Assembly (NCBI GenBank): GCA_016713425.1
Contig: JADJPE010000005.1
Span: 4,686,501 to 4,750,500, forward strand
Reading direction: 5' to 3'
DNA from: Deltaproteobacteria bacterium
GTDB taxonomy: Bacteria > Myxococcota > Kuafuiibacteriia > Kuafuiibacteriales > Kuafuiibacteriaceae
DNA length: 64,000 nt
Shown here: piece by piece, positions 44,537 to 52,902 of the stretch
Layout of the letters: every line of letters starts with the position of its first letter
Numbering within the stretch: position 1 is the stretch's first letter
Notes under the pieces: model-generated
Told to the model about the DNA's origin: nothing
Database searches by the model: none
Seen by the model: the letters and a program-made list of their open reading frames with translations, nothing else
Program-made: the position numbers and the translations under genes

Positions 44537-45856
44537 CTATCGTTCGGTGGGGCGTCGAACGAGCTCGGGGACCAGGATTTCGATCTTCTGCTGGCCTCGG
44601 AGGCGTTCGATCTCGGCTTCGAGCTTCTTCGTCAAGATCGGCGTGTAGATTCGCTCGACGATTTGGGCCTCGACCTCGGCGAAGGGGTGTTGTCGTTCGG
44701 GTCTGACTTTCCCGACGCGGTAGATCCAATAGCCCTCTCCGTCTTCGACCAAGGGCAGGATCGTGTTGGGCTTCGCGTTCCAGATCTGGTCCTCGAGGGC
44801 TTTGGGGAAGGTTGCGCGCGATACCCATCCCAGGTACCCGCCCTGAGCGCCTCGGCCGTCCGCGGAGTGGCTCCTTGCGAGGTCTTCGAACCGCTTCGCA
44901 TCGCCTTTGGTCCGAAGGGCGCTCGTGTGCACGGTCTCGGCACGAGCCTTTGCGATGTCGCGGTCTCGCTGGATCATGGTTCCCGGTGCGCGGACGAAGA
45001 TTCGCCAGACCTCCACCGCTTCGCGTTCGAGGTACTCCTTCTTGTGGCGCTCGTAGTAATCGCGCGCTGCATCACGAATCTCGGCCTGAGCGCGCTGTCG
45101 AAGCTCCGCCATGATGCCATCCATCGTCAGGGCATCCTCAGCATCCCGCCGCTGCGTTTCGGCCTCGCACTTCCCCGCCCGACACAGAAAGGCCTTGAAG
45201 CTCGGTGATCGTTCCATGCGCGCATGCAGATCGGCGCGCCATGCCTCGATCGCCGCGGCTGAGACCTCAACCTTCAGTTGGGTTGCGAGCACTTTCCGAA
45301 TCTTCGCCTCGACGAGCTGATCGATGGCCGTCTTCAAGATTTCCTCGTGCGTGATGCTCTCCGGAAGTCCGGCCGCCGTGATCTGGAGTTCGAGCTCGCG
45401 GAGTTTCGCCTCGAGCTCGTCGCGCGTGATCACGCTTTCGTTCACTTTGGCGACGACGGCCCCGACGTTCGTCGGCATGGCGAACAAGCCGTTGAGCTCA
45501 GCGAGCGTACCGGCACGGGTGCCAGTGCCCGTGAATGCGGCATGGTCGGCGGGGAGACTCGAAGGCTGGCTGCTCGGTTGGCTCGTCGCCGCCGAAGAGG
45601 GGAGACTCGATGCAGATGCAGATGCAGATGCAGATGCGGATGCGTCCGATGGTGCCTCGCCGTTTGGGGTACCATCGACTGGGGTGCGTTGCTCGGGGCA
45701 CGCAACAAGGCAGAGCCCCAGGCTGATCACCAAGAGACGTCCAGGCTCCAGCCACCGTTGTGCTCGCAGAGTTCGAACGGTCGAGCCTGCAAAAACGCGT
45801 CTTGGCTGCGGCGAGCGCTTTGGGCACGGCGGGCAGCGGGGAGGCGAACCGGACAT
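44537..45856 (-). CDS. PpiC/SurA-type peptidyl-prolyl isomerase lipoprotein
   Basis: Periplasmic folding factor. The leader ends in a lipobox (LCLVAC), followed by a Ser-Ala-rich linker encoded by a six-base repeat, a SurA-like N-terminal helical chaperone region (ITRDELEAKL, LVEAKIRKVL) and a parvulin domain (about the last 150 residues: FEDLARSHSADGRGAQGGYLGWVSR and the C-terminal GYWIYRVGKVRP). It would help fold outer-membrane barrels such as those encoded nearby. The start is uncertain; ATG 45856 is used, and another ATG lies at 45877. Confidence 0.88.
   Translation of the reverse strand: MSGSPPRCPPCPKRSPQPRRVFAGSTVRTLRAQRWLEPGRLLVISLGLCLVACPEQRTPVDGTPNGEAPSDASASASASASASSLPSSAATSQPSSQPSSLPADHAAFTGTGTRAGTLAELNGLFAMPTNVGAVVAKVNESVITRDELEAKLRELELQITAAGLPESITHEEILKTAIDQLVEAKIRKVLATQLKVEVSAAAIEAWRADLHARMERSPSFKAFLCRAGKCEAETQRRDAEDALTMDGIMAELRQRAQAEIRDAARDYYERHKKEYLEREAVEVWRIFVRAPGTMIQRDRDIAKARAETVHTSALRTKGDAKRFEDLARSHSADGRGAQGGYLGWVSRATFPKALEDQIWNAKPNTILPLVEDGEGYWIYRVGKVRPERQHPFAEVEAQIVERIYTPILTKKLEAEIERLRGQQKIEILVPELVRRPTER
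45609..45644. repeat. Six-base repeat encoding Ser-Ala linker
   Basis: Six units of gatgca/gatgcg encode alternating Ala and Ser on the minus strand in the linker of the PpiC lipoprotein. Confidence 0.9.
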
Positions 45857-46069
45857 GCCGTGATGACAGCACTTCATCTCCCGGCGCACAACCTCGGCTC
45901 ACGACCCGCGAAACCGGCGACCCTCACCAACGATCGAGGGGTGGGCGCCGCACCGTCGATCTCTCGGGCGCTTCGCCTGGGTGCTGTTTGGGGCTCGTCC
46001 GTGACGGCCGGCCCGTTCGGGGCTTCCCAGGAGACGAGCGCCCCTCCGATTCGTGAGGCGCTTTCTCGG

Positions 46070-46099
46070 TTGCCAGGTCTTGGGTTGGAGGGGTATGGG
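46070..46099 (+). promoter_or_regulatory. Likely promoter of tRNA-Arg
   Basis: TTGCCA (46070-46075), 18 bases, TATGGG (46094-46099), 17 bases before the tRNA 5' end. Confidence 0.4.
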
Positions 46100-46116
46100 G
46101 CCTCTGCTGTTTGGTT

Positions 46117-46190
46117 GCGGGCATAGCTCAGTTGGATAGAGCGCTGGCCTCCGAAGCCAGAGGCCGCAGGTTCGACTCCTGCTGCTCGCG
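46117..46190 (+). tRNA. tRNA-Arg (anticodon CCG)
   Basis: Cloverleaf with acceptor GCGGGCA/TGCTCGC (one G-U pair), D arm containing AGTTGGATAGA, anticodon stem CTGGC/GCCAG with loop CTCCGAA and T arm GCAGG-TTCGACT-CCTGC. CCA is not encoded. Confidence 0.97.
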
Positions 46191-46306
46191 TCTTCTCTTA
46201 CGTTTCCATTTCGCGTTCGACGAAAGACGCCGTTCCCGGCAACCGGACGCGATATTTCCCGTCGATCGACGGCACGGCCACCAGGCCCGATTGCATCTAC
46301 CCGGCT

Positions 46307-48748
46307 CTAGCGACTGCCCAGGAGTTCGCGCACCTGCTTGGCGCGCTCGGTCATGCAGAGTTCCTCGGCGGTGGAGACCAGATCGGCGGCGCCGCGTGCG
46401 TCGCCGCGCAGCAGAAGAAGCTGGGCATGCTCGACGAGGTGGTCGGCGGCAGCGCGGCGCTCGCCATCCGTCCATCGCTGTTCCCGATATAGCCTCCGCA
46501 TGCGTCGGTCCATGAGCGTCAGACGCGCGTCGCCGACGCGAGTCAGGATCTGTTTGGCGAGGTCGGCGGCTCTCGTGTTGTCCGACTGCGCAAAGGCCTT
46601 GAGCCGAGTGACTTTGTCGCGATAGCCCTGTTCCATCTCGGCCTCGCTGGCGGTCCAGTGCACGCCGAGCACTTCGAAGTGGCTCGCATGCCGCATGGAG
46701 GCGAGCTCGTCTTCGAGTCGCTTCGTGATGTCGCTGGCTTGCCCCCTTGTCGACGCTGCGCGGCTCGCATGCTCGCCGAAATCGATGAGTCCAAGGGCGG
46801 CGCCAAGGACCGTGAGGCGCAGGGCGTCGATGGCGCCGACGCCGCCGACCGTTCCGAGCTGCTGCAGCATCGTCTCGGAGGCGGCTGCACGCTGGAACAA
46901 TCGAAGCTCCTTCGGCTTGAGGCCGAGGCGGGCGTCGAGACGGCTGCCGTCGACGCGCACCGCGCGCATGAGAAACGGCTGAAGCTCGGACTCCAATTCA
47001 CTCACGCGGACATGTCGGATGTATTCGCGAAGCACTGCGGTCACGAGTCCTTGGCCGGCGACCGCGATCAAGTCGCCGCGCACCCGCGGGTTGCGCCAGG
47101 CGGAAACCTCGATATTCCCATCGTGCCAGGTGCGGAGGTCGAGCACCCGGTCGACCATTTGCTGGCGGAGCGCGCGGTTCAAGATTTGCTGGGTAATCAT
47201 TCCGCTCGTCACCAGCGTATCACCGAGCGCTTGACCTGCTTCCTTTGCCGCCCTCATGGCTTCGTCGATGACCGTGTGGCGGACCTTGAAATCGCGTTGG
47301 AGGATGCGGCCAAGGAAGTCCTCGTCCGACGGTGGGGTACGTGTTGAGAAGACGAGTCGGCCTTCTGTGACCCAGAGCGTGAGCGTTTGGGCGCGCTGCG
47401 AAAAGTGGATGACCGCCTCACCGTTGGCTCGGAATAGGTACTCGAGGGTTCGAAGGAACCATCCTTGACCGTCTTGAAGGTCGTTCGCCGGCGTTCGTGT
47501 GAAGTCCATGATGGCGCGAAGGTTAGGTTGGCCGCGAATGACGGTCGTGAACTGAAACGCTCTCTTGGGCACGGAACTCGGGACGGGCGTCGCATCTTTC
47601 CACGGCGTTGTATTTTCGGCCGCCCACTCGAGCGTCGGCCGCACGTCGGCAAACGTCTCGATCTCGAAGCCCACCGTGCCACCGCCATGAAAGAGAACGC
47701 GGGCTGAGATCTCGACCGGCTCCGCGATGCCCGGGATCTCGAGCCGTAACTTGCGATGGGTTTCGGCGATCGGCGCTGCGCGCACGACGAGCGCGCCTTG
47801 CGCGATGTTCGCGCGCCACTGGGCGTCATATTGGGCACGGTCCGTGAAGCGAACGGTGCGCCCGTCGGACGCGAGTTCGGGGACATCGTTGTGCCCGGCG
47901 ACCGGGCTCGTCCAAAGCTCCTTCTCGACTTCGACGCGCAAGGCTTCGATGAGACGCAGGAGAGCCTCCGTATCCCTCACCGCCAGTGAGCGGAGACCTC
48001 CTTTTTCGGGTCTCGCGCCGATCTCGACGGTGTGGCTGCGCCAGCGAAGACGGACGGTTGAATGATCAAACCCTCGCGCGTCGGCTTCGATCGAGCCCGA
48101 CGGGGCGAGTGTCACCACGGTGGGCTCACCTCGCCGCGCGGTCGTTTGCGGCGGAGACGCGATCCAGCAGGAACGCTCCGCCCGAAGCATCAGGGCGAGA
48201 CACAAGGCATCGAGTGGGTCTTCTACGGTGATTGCGCCCAGACCGTCTTTCGAGCTCGGGGTCCAAACGAGGCTCAGACCTTGTCGTTGGGCGAAGGCCT
48301 CTAGGCCGGTGTCCTCGGACGGATGGGCTCCTCGGGTCCTGTCCGCGTGTTGGATGTCCGAGGTCGCGGCGACGATGTCTCCGGTCAGGATGTCATCGCT
48401 CGTCGAGGAGGGCTCGAGGTCGGCGGTTGGCGCGCCGAGGTTGGCTGGAAGCTGGTTGGACGAGGTGGGCGCAGTCGCGGGAGGCTTCGCCATCGCTGAG
48501 CGAAGGGCCGACCTTGCTTCATCGCTTGCGGCGAAGACGACGCCGACCCCGGTCGGTGGGATCGCCGAGACGTGCACGACCTCGGCCTTGATTTCGAGGC
48601 CAAGCAGTTGGATCCGAAGCTCTTGCCGGAAACTCAACGCACGATCCGTGCACAGAAACATGCTGTCGACGGCAAGGCTGGTGGCCTCGGCTTCGAACTC
48701 CTCTCCTCCGGCGAGCTTGACCACGGCGCGAACCATCCTCGGCATCAT
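46307..48748 (-). CDS. PilZ-like/DUF4388 protein with degenerate J-like C-terminal domain
   Basis: A large cytoplasmic protein (813 residues) of a type common in Myxococcota. An N-terminal PilZ-like barrel (VRAVVKLAGGEEFEAEATSL, then FRQELRIQLLG), a second PilZ-like segment in the middle (LRLEIPGIAEPVEISARVLF), a DUF4388-like region (EAVIHFSQRAQTLTLWVTEGRL and LGDTLVTSGMI) and a C-terminal DnaJ-like helical segment (HFEVLGVHWTASEAEMEQGYR) lacking the HPD motif can be seen. Neither barrel has the RxxxR/DxSxxG c-di-GMP motif clearly, so nucleotide binding is doubtful. The start is one of several close ATGs (48748, 48745, 48736). Confidence 0.7.
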   Translation of the reverse strand: MMPRMVRAVVKLAGGEEFEAEATSLAVDSMFLCTDRALSFRQELRIQLLGLEIKAEVVHVSAIPPTGVGVVFAASDEARSALRSAMAKPPATAPTSSNQLPANLGAPTADLEPSSTSDDILTGDIVAATSDIQHADRTRGAHPSEDTGLEAFAQRQGLSLVWTPSSKDGLGAITVEDPLDALCLALMLRAERSCWIASPPQTTARRGEPTVVTLAPSGSIEADARGFDHSTVRLRWRSHTVEIGARPEKGGLRSLAVRDTEALLRLIEALRVEVEKELWTSPVAGHNDVPELASDGRTVRFTDRAQYDAQWRANIAQGALVVRAAPIAETHRKLRLEIPGIAEPVEISARVLFHGGGTVGFEIETFADVRPTLEWAAENTTPWKDATPVPSSVPKRAFQFTTVIRGQPNLRAIMDFTRTPANDLQDGQGWFLRTLEYLFRANGEAVIHFSQRAQTLTLWVTEGRLVFSTRTPPSDEDFLGRILQRDFKVRHTVIDEAMRAAKEAGQALGDTLVTSGMITQQILNRALRQQMVDRVLDLRTWHDGNIEVSAWRNPRVRGDLIAVAGQGLVTAVLREYIRHVRVSELESELQPFLMRAVRVDGSRLDARLGLKPKELRLFQRAAASETMLQQLGTVGGVGAIDALRLTVLGAALGLIDFGEHASRAASTRGQASDITKRLEDELASMRHASHFEVLGVHWTASEAEMEQGYRDKVTRLKAFAQSDNTRAADLAKQILTRVGDARLTLMDRRMRRLYREQRWTDGERRAAADHLVEHAQLLLLRGDARGAADLVSTAEELCMTERAKQVRELLGSR

Positions 48749-48920
48749 AGGCGAAGTCCGAGTTCGAATAAAAAGGCGGAGAAGAACGTGGGCGCGGCTC
48801 GAAACTTGGCGGCGTCCGGATTTCGCACTTTTGGTGGAGGTTGTTCGGTTCGGCATGCGTTGGGTGTCGAATTGCACGCGGCGCCGGTTGGCATGCTTCT
48901 TGGTCTTCAGGGGCCCCGAT

Positions 48921-50162
48921 ATGGCGTCCGCACCACAGGTAGGCGAGGGTCCTGGCCTCGGCGATGTCGTTGGCTGCTATCGCCTGGAAGAAAGGCTAGG
49001 CGTCTGGCCGTCGACTGGGGCGGCCCGAACGGGGCGCCTCTACCTCGGCCGGCACGTGCGTTTGAACCGCCCGGCGGCCGTGAGGATCTTGGAGCCGGGC
49101 CTGAAGACGAAGTCGACCCCTTTCCGCGCCTTCCTCGCGGATGTCCGCCGAATGGCCGAGGTCCGCCATCCGAACATCGTGGATGTGACCGGGATTCACA
49201 TTGTAGGCAAATCTCGCCGCGTTGCGCTCATCGCCGAGTACGTTGAGGGTCCAAGTCTCGACGGCGTCGAGGGGCGGCGCTTGTCTCTTGACCAGGTACT
49301 CGGCATTGCGTTGCAGCTTCTGTCTGCGCTTCGCGCTGCGCATCGGCGGGGCGTTTCTCACGGTCAACTACGTTCGTCTTCGGCCCTTCTGACGCGTGAC
49401 CCTTCGAACGATCCTCAGGCCCTTCCGCTCGTCAAGCTTGGCGGCTTTGGGTTCGCTTCACTTGCATCTCCGTCCGGGGAAGTCGGGCGTAGCGAACCCG
49501 ACGACGTGCTCTTGTTCTCGAAGATTGTGTTCGACCTGCTGTGGGGTGTGGCGGCTCTCGGTTCCTCTCAACGCCTCACCGTCGATGTCTCCGAGCGCTC
49601 GAGCCCTCGCTCTGCGGTGGCGCTCCTGACGGCCGCGCGAGGCGGTGCGGTCCGTCCGTTGGCCGCGCTCGTCCAGTCGGGCATGTCACCGCGACCGAGC
49701 GAACGCCCATCGTTGGCCACATATCGCGAAGTCATGGTGCGGCATTGCGGTGCTTGGGTGTTGCATCGTTTAGGACTTTCCGCGGATGCGCCCACGCTGC
49801 CGCTGGTCGTGGCGCACGAGCCACGGGAACCGACCAGCACGTGTCCGGCATCTGAGCGCGCGGTTGCGAGCGAGGCCGCGACGAAGGCCGAGCACGCGTC
49901 GCTCGGCGCACGGTCTTACCAAGGCGCTGCTCGGGATAACGCCCCAACGCTGCTTGAGATGCCTCGCCCCGAAGCGGCGGCTTGGACGGAAGGGGTTGCG
50001 CCCGGCAGGGCCAGGTGTACACGCTTGGGTCGGGGTTCGGGTTCCTTCTGGAGGTTTGCGTCACGGTGGTCAGCCAGGCCCCTGGGCGCTCTCCGACCCT
50101 TCGTCCCCTTTCTCTTCTCGTGTGCGTTGCTTGCGTTGGCACTGGTCGTCGTGTCGCGGTAG
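48921..50162 (+). CDS. Ser/Thr pseudokinase with C-terminal membrane helix
   Basis: A 413-residue kinase-fold protein. VRHPNIVDVTGIHIVG, IAEYVEGPSLDGV and the APxxxR-like C-lobe (GMSPRPSERPSLATYREVM) show the fold, but HRDLKPEN is replaced by HGQLRSSS and DFG by GFG, so catalysis is not expected. A hydrophobic helix at the extreme C-terminus (FLFSCALLALALVVV) anchors it. ATG 48921 has AGGGG upstream. It is divergent from the PilZ/DUF4388 gene. Confidence 0.8.
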   Translation: MASAPQVGEGPGLGDVVGCYRLEERLGVWPSTGAARTGRLYLGRHVRLNRPAAVRILEPGLKTKSTPFRAFLADVRRMAEVRHPNIVDVTGIHIVGKSRRVALIAEYVEGPSLDGVEGRRLSLDQVLGIALQLLSALRAAHRRGVSHGQLRSSSALLTRDPSNDPQALPLVKLGGFGFASLASPSGEVGRSEPDDVLLFSKIVFDLLWGVAALGSSQRLTVDVSERSSPRSAVALLTAARGGAVRPLAALVQSGMSPRPSERPSLATYREVMVRHCGAWVLHRLGLSADAPTLPLVVAHEPREPTSTCPASERAVASEAATKAEHASLGARSYQGAARDNAPTLLEMPRPEAAAWTEGVAPGRARCTRLGRGSGSFWRFASRWSARPLGALRPFVPFLFSCALLALALVVVSR

Positions 50163-50218
50163 GGGGAGGACGTCGAATTCGCGACCTGAATTTTTTGCGA
50201 CGTATGCGAGGTAGAGCG

Positions 50219-51487
50219 ATGGAAGGTCCCCCTGCTCGGTTTCGTTTGACCCCGAGGATCGATCGCCGACGCGTCGTAACAACCATCGCCGTGCTTGGAT
50301 TCGTGAGTGCAGCGCTGGTTGGCCGTTGCGCACGCGCCAAAGCAGAACCGACGGAGTTCACCCGTTGGCTCGAAGCGCGGGTTCAAGAGTGTTACGAGAA
50401 GAAGTCCTGCCGCATCGCGCTGCCGCGCGGCCTACACGTCTTGTCGAGACCCATCGACCTCTGTCCAACCGTGAAGTTGGTTGGGGATGGCGCCGATTCG
50501 GTGGGGACAGCCGTAAAGACTGAGGGCTTCTTTACCGCCTTTCATCTGTTGCCCTACGCGGCATGTCGTTCGCTTGGTTTTCCATGGCACGGGCATGTGC
50601 GGATCGAAGGTCTTCAAGTCGTGGGACGAGGGAGCGGTACATCGACGATCCCAGCTTATGGCATTCACGCCGAGAACGTGTTTCGTCTTCGCGATGTCCA
50701 AACACAAGGCTTCACGGTTGGTCTTCACGTGGACGCGGACGTGAAGCGCAAGACACGCAAAGCGGGCAATGCGAACGGCTGGCGCGTGGATGACTTTCGG
50801 GCGCAGAAGGCGGAGCACGCGGGGGTCTGGATTCATGGCGGCGACACGAACGTGGGGTTGTGGATGGCCGGAGGGGCTTCGCGCAATTGCCTGCGTGCGT
50901 CGAAGTGGACGCCTATCTTGAAAGTCGAGTGCGCCGGTGTCGTCGAGGCCTCATTCTTGGGGACCACCTTGATCAATGTCTCGACGGCCACGAACTGGGA
51001 GCACAAGCCAAATTGCCGGGTCGCGAAGGTTCGGTGTCTGGCGCGCAAGTTCCCCGGATTTCGCTTTGCGAGTCGCAACCAACGTTCGGTCTGTCTTGGC
51101 TGCTACACGGAGATCGATCAAGAGGTCAGTTTGCTGAGCCCGCAGTCGATCGCAGTGGGTGGATTGTCGGGGTGGTCGGGGCGAGGCCTAAGAATCTCGG
51201 GCCAGCGGGTCAATGGTCTGGTCGTGTCCAACGCGCAAGACCCCACGAACGTGACGACGTTGCGGCTCGGCAATGCGCAGAACGTGCCGGGAAGCGCCTT
51301 GACCATCACCTCGAACGCAGACATGGCGCCGCTTGGCTTCGGGGTGGCGAAAGAAGAGGGCGTCTATGAGCTCCGCCTTGCGCGGCTCGATCGTGCCGTG
51401 AGCCTCAAGATTGTGGGGCGAAAGTCCGCGCCGCTTCGGCTCGGGACGATGCGTCTTCGCTCGGCGTTGCTCGACGTAAAGAAATGA
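50219..51487 (+). CDS. Exported right-handed beta-helix-like protein
   Basis: A 422-residue exported protein with an N-terminal signal anchor (VVTTIAVLGFVSAALVG) and a domain of repeated short strands with IEGLQVVGRGSG, FRLRDVQTQGFTVGLHV, AGVWIHGGDTNVGLWM and LVVSNAQDP turns, as in pectate-lyase-like beta-helices. No catalytic site is identified. Several cysteines suggest disulfides. ATG 50219 is preceded by GAGG at seven bases; an ATG at 50204 is also in frame. Confidence 0.65.
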   Translation: MEGPPARFRLTPRIDRRRVVTTIAVLGFVSAALVGRCARAKAEPTEFTRWLEARVQECYEKKSCRIALPRGLHVLSRPIDLCPTVKLVGDGADSVGTAVKTEGFFTAFHLLPYAACRSLGFPWHGHVRIEGLQVVGRGSGTSTIPAYGIHAENVFRLRDVQTQGFTVGLHVDADVKRKTRKAGNANGWRVDDFRAQKAEHAGVWIHGGDTNVGLWMAGGASRNCLRASKWTPILKVECAGVVEASFLGTTLINVSTATNWEHKPNCRVAKVRCLARKFPGFRFASRNQRSVCLGCYTEIDQEVSLLSPQSIAVGGLSGWSGRGLRISGQRVNGLVVSNAQDPTNVTTLRLGNAQNVPGSALTITSNADMAPLGFGVAKEEGVYELRLARLDRAVSLKIVGRKSAPLRLGTMRLRSALLDVKK

Positions 51488-51571
51488 CGAGTGAACCGGA
51501 CGTTGGCAAGCGGCGTATCCCGACCGGGGGGGCGTCGGCGAGGGCCGGGGCGAGGCCAGGTGGAGAGCAAC

Positions 51572-52561
51572 ATGGACAGAGACCTCAGCGATCAGAACGA
51601 AGCGTTGCAGCGACCTCTGAGCGTCGCGATGGCTCGAGCGCTCGTGATCGGGGCCGGCGGACTTGGGACGCCGGCGGCGTTTGGCCTCTTGGCTTCTGGT
51701 CTACGCGCGATCACGATCGTCGACCCGGATCGCGTGGAACTCACGAACCTTCATCGTCAGATCCTGTACCGAGAGTCGGACGTCGGCCGACCGAAGGTCG
51801 AAGCGCTTCGGGGCGCGCTCGAGGCGCGGTTCCCGGGCGTAGCGATCGAGGCTGTCCACGCCGCGTTCGACACCTCTTTTCACGCGCGGCTCCGCGGGTT
51901 CGATGTCGTGGTCGAGGGGACCGATCGTTTCGAGACGAAGTTGGCCGTGGCGGATGCGTGCATCGACAAGGGCGTCCCGTTCGTCTTCGGGGGGGTGGTG
52001 GCGTTTGAGGGCCAAGTCTTGGGTGTCCGCCCGGGCGTCTCTGCTTGCCCGCGATGTCTTTTCGACGAGGCACCGCCGCCGGGCGCCGCGCCGACCTGCG
52101 ATGTTTTAGGCATCCTCGGACCCATCGCGGGGATCGTCGGGGCGCGACAAGTCGAGGTCGCGCGATCACTCTTGGAGGGCAAGAGCGATCGACTCAATCG
52201 GCTTTGGGTCTATGAAGGGCGGTCCAATCGGGCACGCGAGGTTCCCTTGCGGCGCGCGTTGGACTGCCGAGGCTGTGGCGATCGAAAGTCTTTGCGGGGC
52301 GCTTTGTCGGGGTTTCACGCGCCGCCGCCGACCGACGCGCCTATCCTTGATCTCTCGGGGCAGGTTTGCCCTGAAACATACATCCGAACGCGGAAGGCGC
52401 TCGAGTCGATGGAAGGGGGCACCTGCCTATGGGTCGTGCTCACGAGCGACGAATCGTTCCGAGGTGTCTCCGCAAGTGCCGAGGCGGCTGGACACAAGAC
52501 GCTCGCGCGCATATCCGATGGGCGGGTGCATCGCGTGCTCCTCGAGGCTGCTCGGACCTGA
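51572..52561 (+). CDS. E1-like adenylyltransferase (MoeB/ThiF family) fused to a TusA domain
   Basis: A 329-residue enzyme. Residues about 1-235 are a ThiF/MoeB/HesA E1-like domain that adenylates the C-terminus of a ubiquitin-like carrier: GAGGLGTP (nucleotide binding), TNLHRQ and GRPK (phosphate contacts), GTDRFETK (catalytic Asp), TCDVLGILGP and two zinc CxxC pairs (CPRC, CRGC). The C-terminal 70 residues are TusA-like, with the sulfur-carrying Cys in DLSGQVCPETYIRTRKALE. The N-terminal RYxRQ helix that normally supplies an arginine to the partner active site is missing. ATG 51572 follows GGAGAG. It is first of a five-gene sulfur-transfer cluster. Confidence 0.9.
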   Translation: MDRDLSDQNEALQRPLSVAMARALVIGAGGLGTPAAFGLLASGLRAITIVDPDRVELTNLHRQILYRESDVGRPKVEALRGALEARFPGVAIEAVHAAFDTSFHARLRGFDVVVEGTDRFETKLAVADACIDKGVPFVFGGVVAFEGQVLGVRPGVSACPRCLFDEAPPPGAAPTCDVLGILGPIAGIVGARQVEVARSLLEGKSDRLNRLWVYEGRSNRAREVPLRRALDCRGCGDRKSLRGALSGFHAPPPTDAPILDLSGQVCPETYIRTRKALESMEGGTCLWVVLTSDESFRGVSASAEAAGHKTLARISDGRVHRVLLEAART

Positions 52562-52623
52562 GGCTCGGGGCCGCGGTCTGGGTGCCTTTGATCGATGTTG
52601 CTTGAGGAAGGAGTCTCGGAGGA

Positions 52624-52902
52624 ATGGCTATTACCGTTCGAATTCCCACGTCGCTGCGGAAGTTCGCCGCAGGGAACGACAGGGTAGAGGTCGAGGGCTC
52701 GACCGTGAAGGACGTCTTGGATGCCCTATCCAAGGCACATCCCGAGATTGGGGCGCGCATCCTCGACGAGGCGGGTGTCCCGAAGCGCTTCGTGAACATC
52801 TACTACAAGGACGAAGACATTCGTTTCCTCAAAAACGTGGAGACGGAAGTGGAGACCGGCAGTGAGCTCTCCATCGTGCCAGCCATCGCTGGTGGCTTCT
52901 GA
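52624..52902 (+). CDS. MoaD/ThiS-type ubiquitin-like sulfur carrier ending Gly-Gly-Phe
   Basis: A 92-residue beta-grasp protein (VRIPTSLRKF, VKDVLDALSKAHPEI, RFLKNVETEVETGSELSIVPAIAGGF). The Gly-Gly at residues 90-91 is the site adenylated by E1-like enzymes and converted to thiocarboxylate. One extra residue (Phe92) follows, so trimming is needed. In the thioquinolobactin pathway the carrier QbsE ends GGCF and is trimmed by a JAMM peptidase; a JAMM gene lies downstream here. It resembles CysO more than MoaD in the C-terminal VPAIAGG. The ATG at 52624 is preceded by GGAGGA. Confidence 0.92.
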   Translation: MAITVRIPTSLRKFAAGNDRVEVEGSTVKDVLDALSKAHPEIGARILDEAGVPKRFVNIYYKDEDIRFLKNVETEVETGSELSIVPAIAGGF

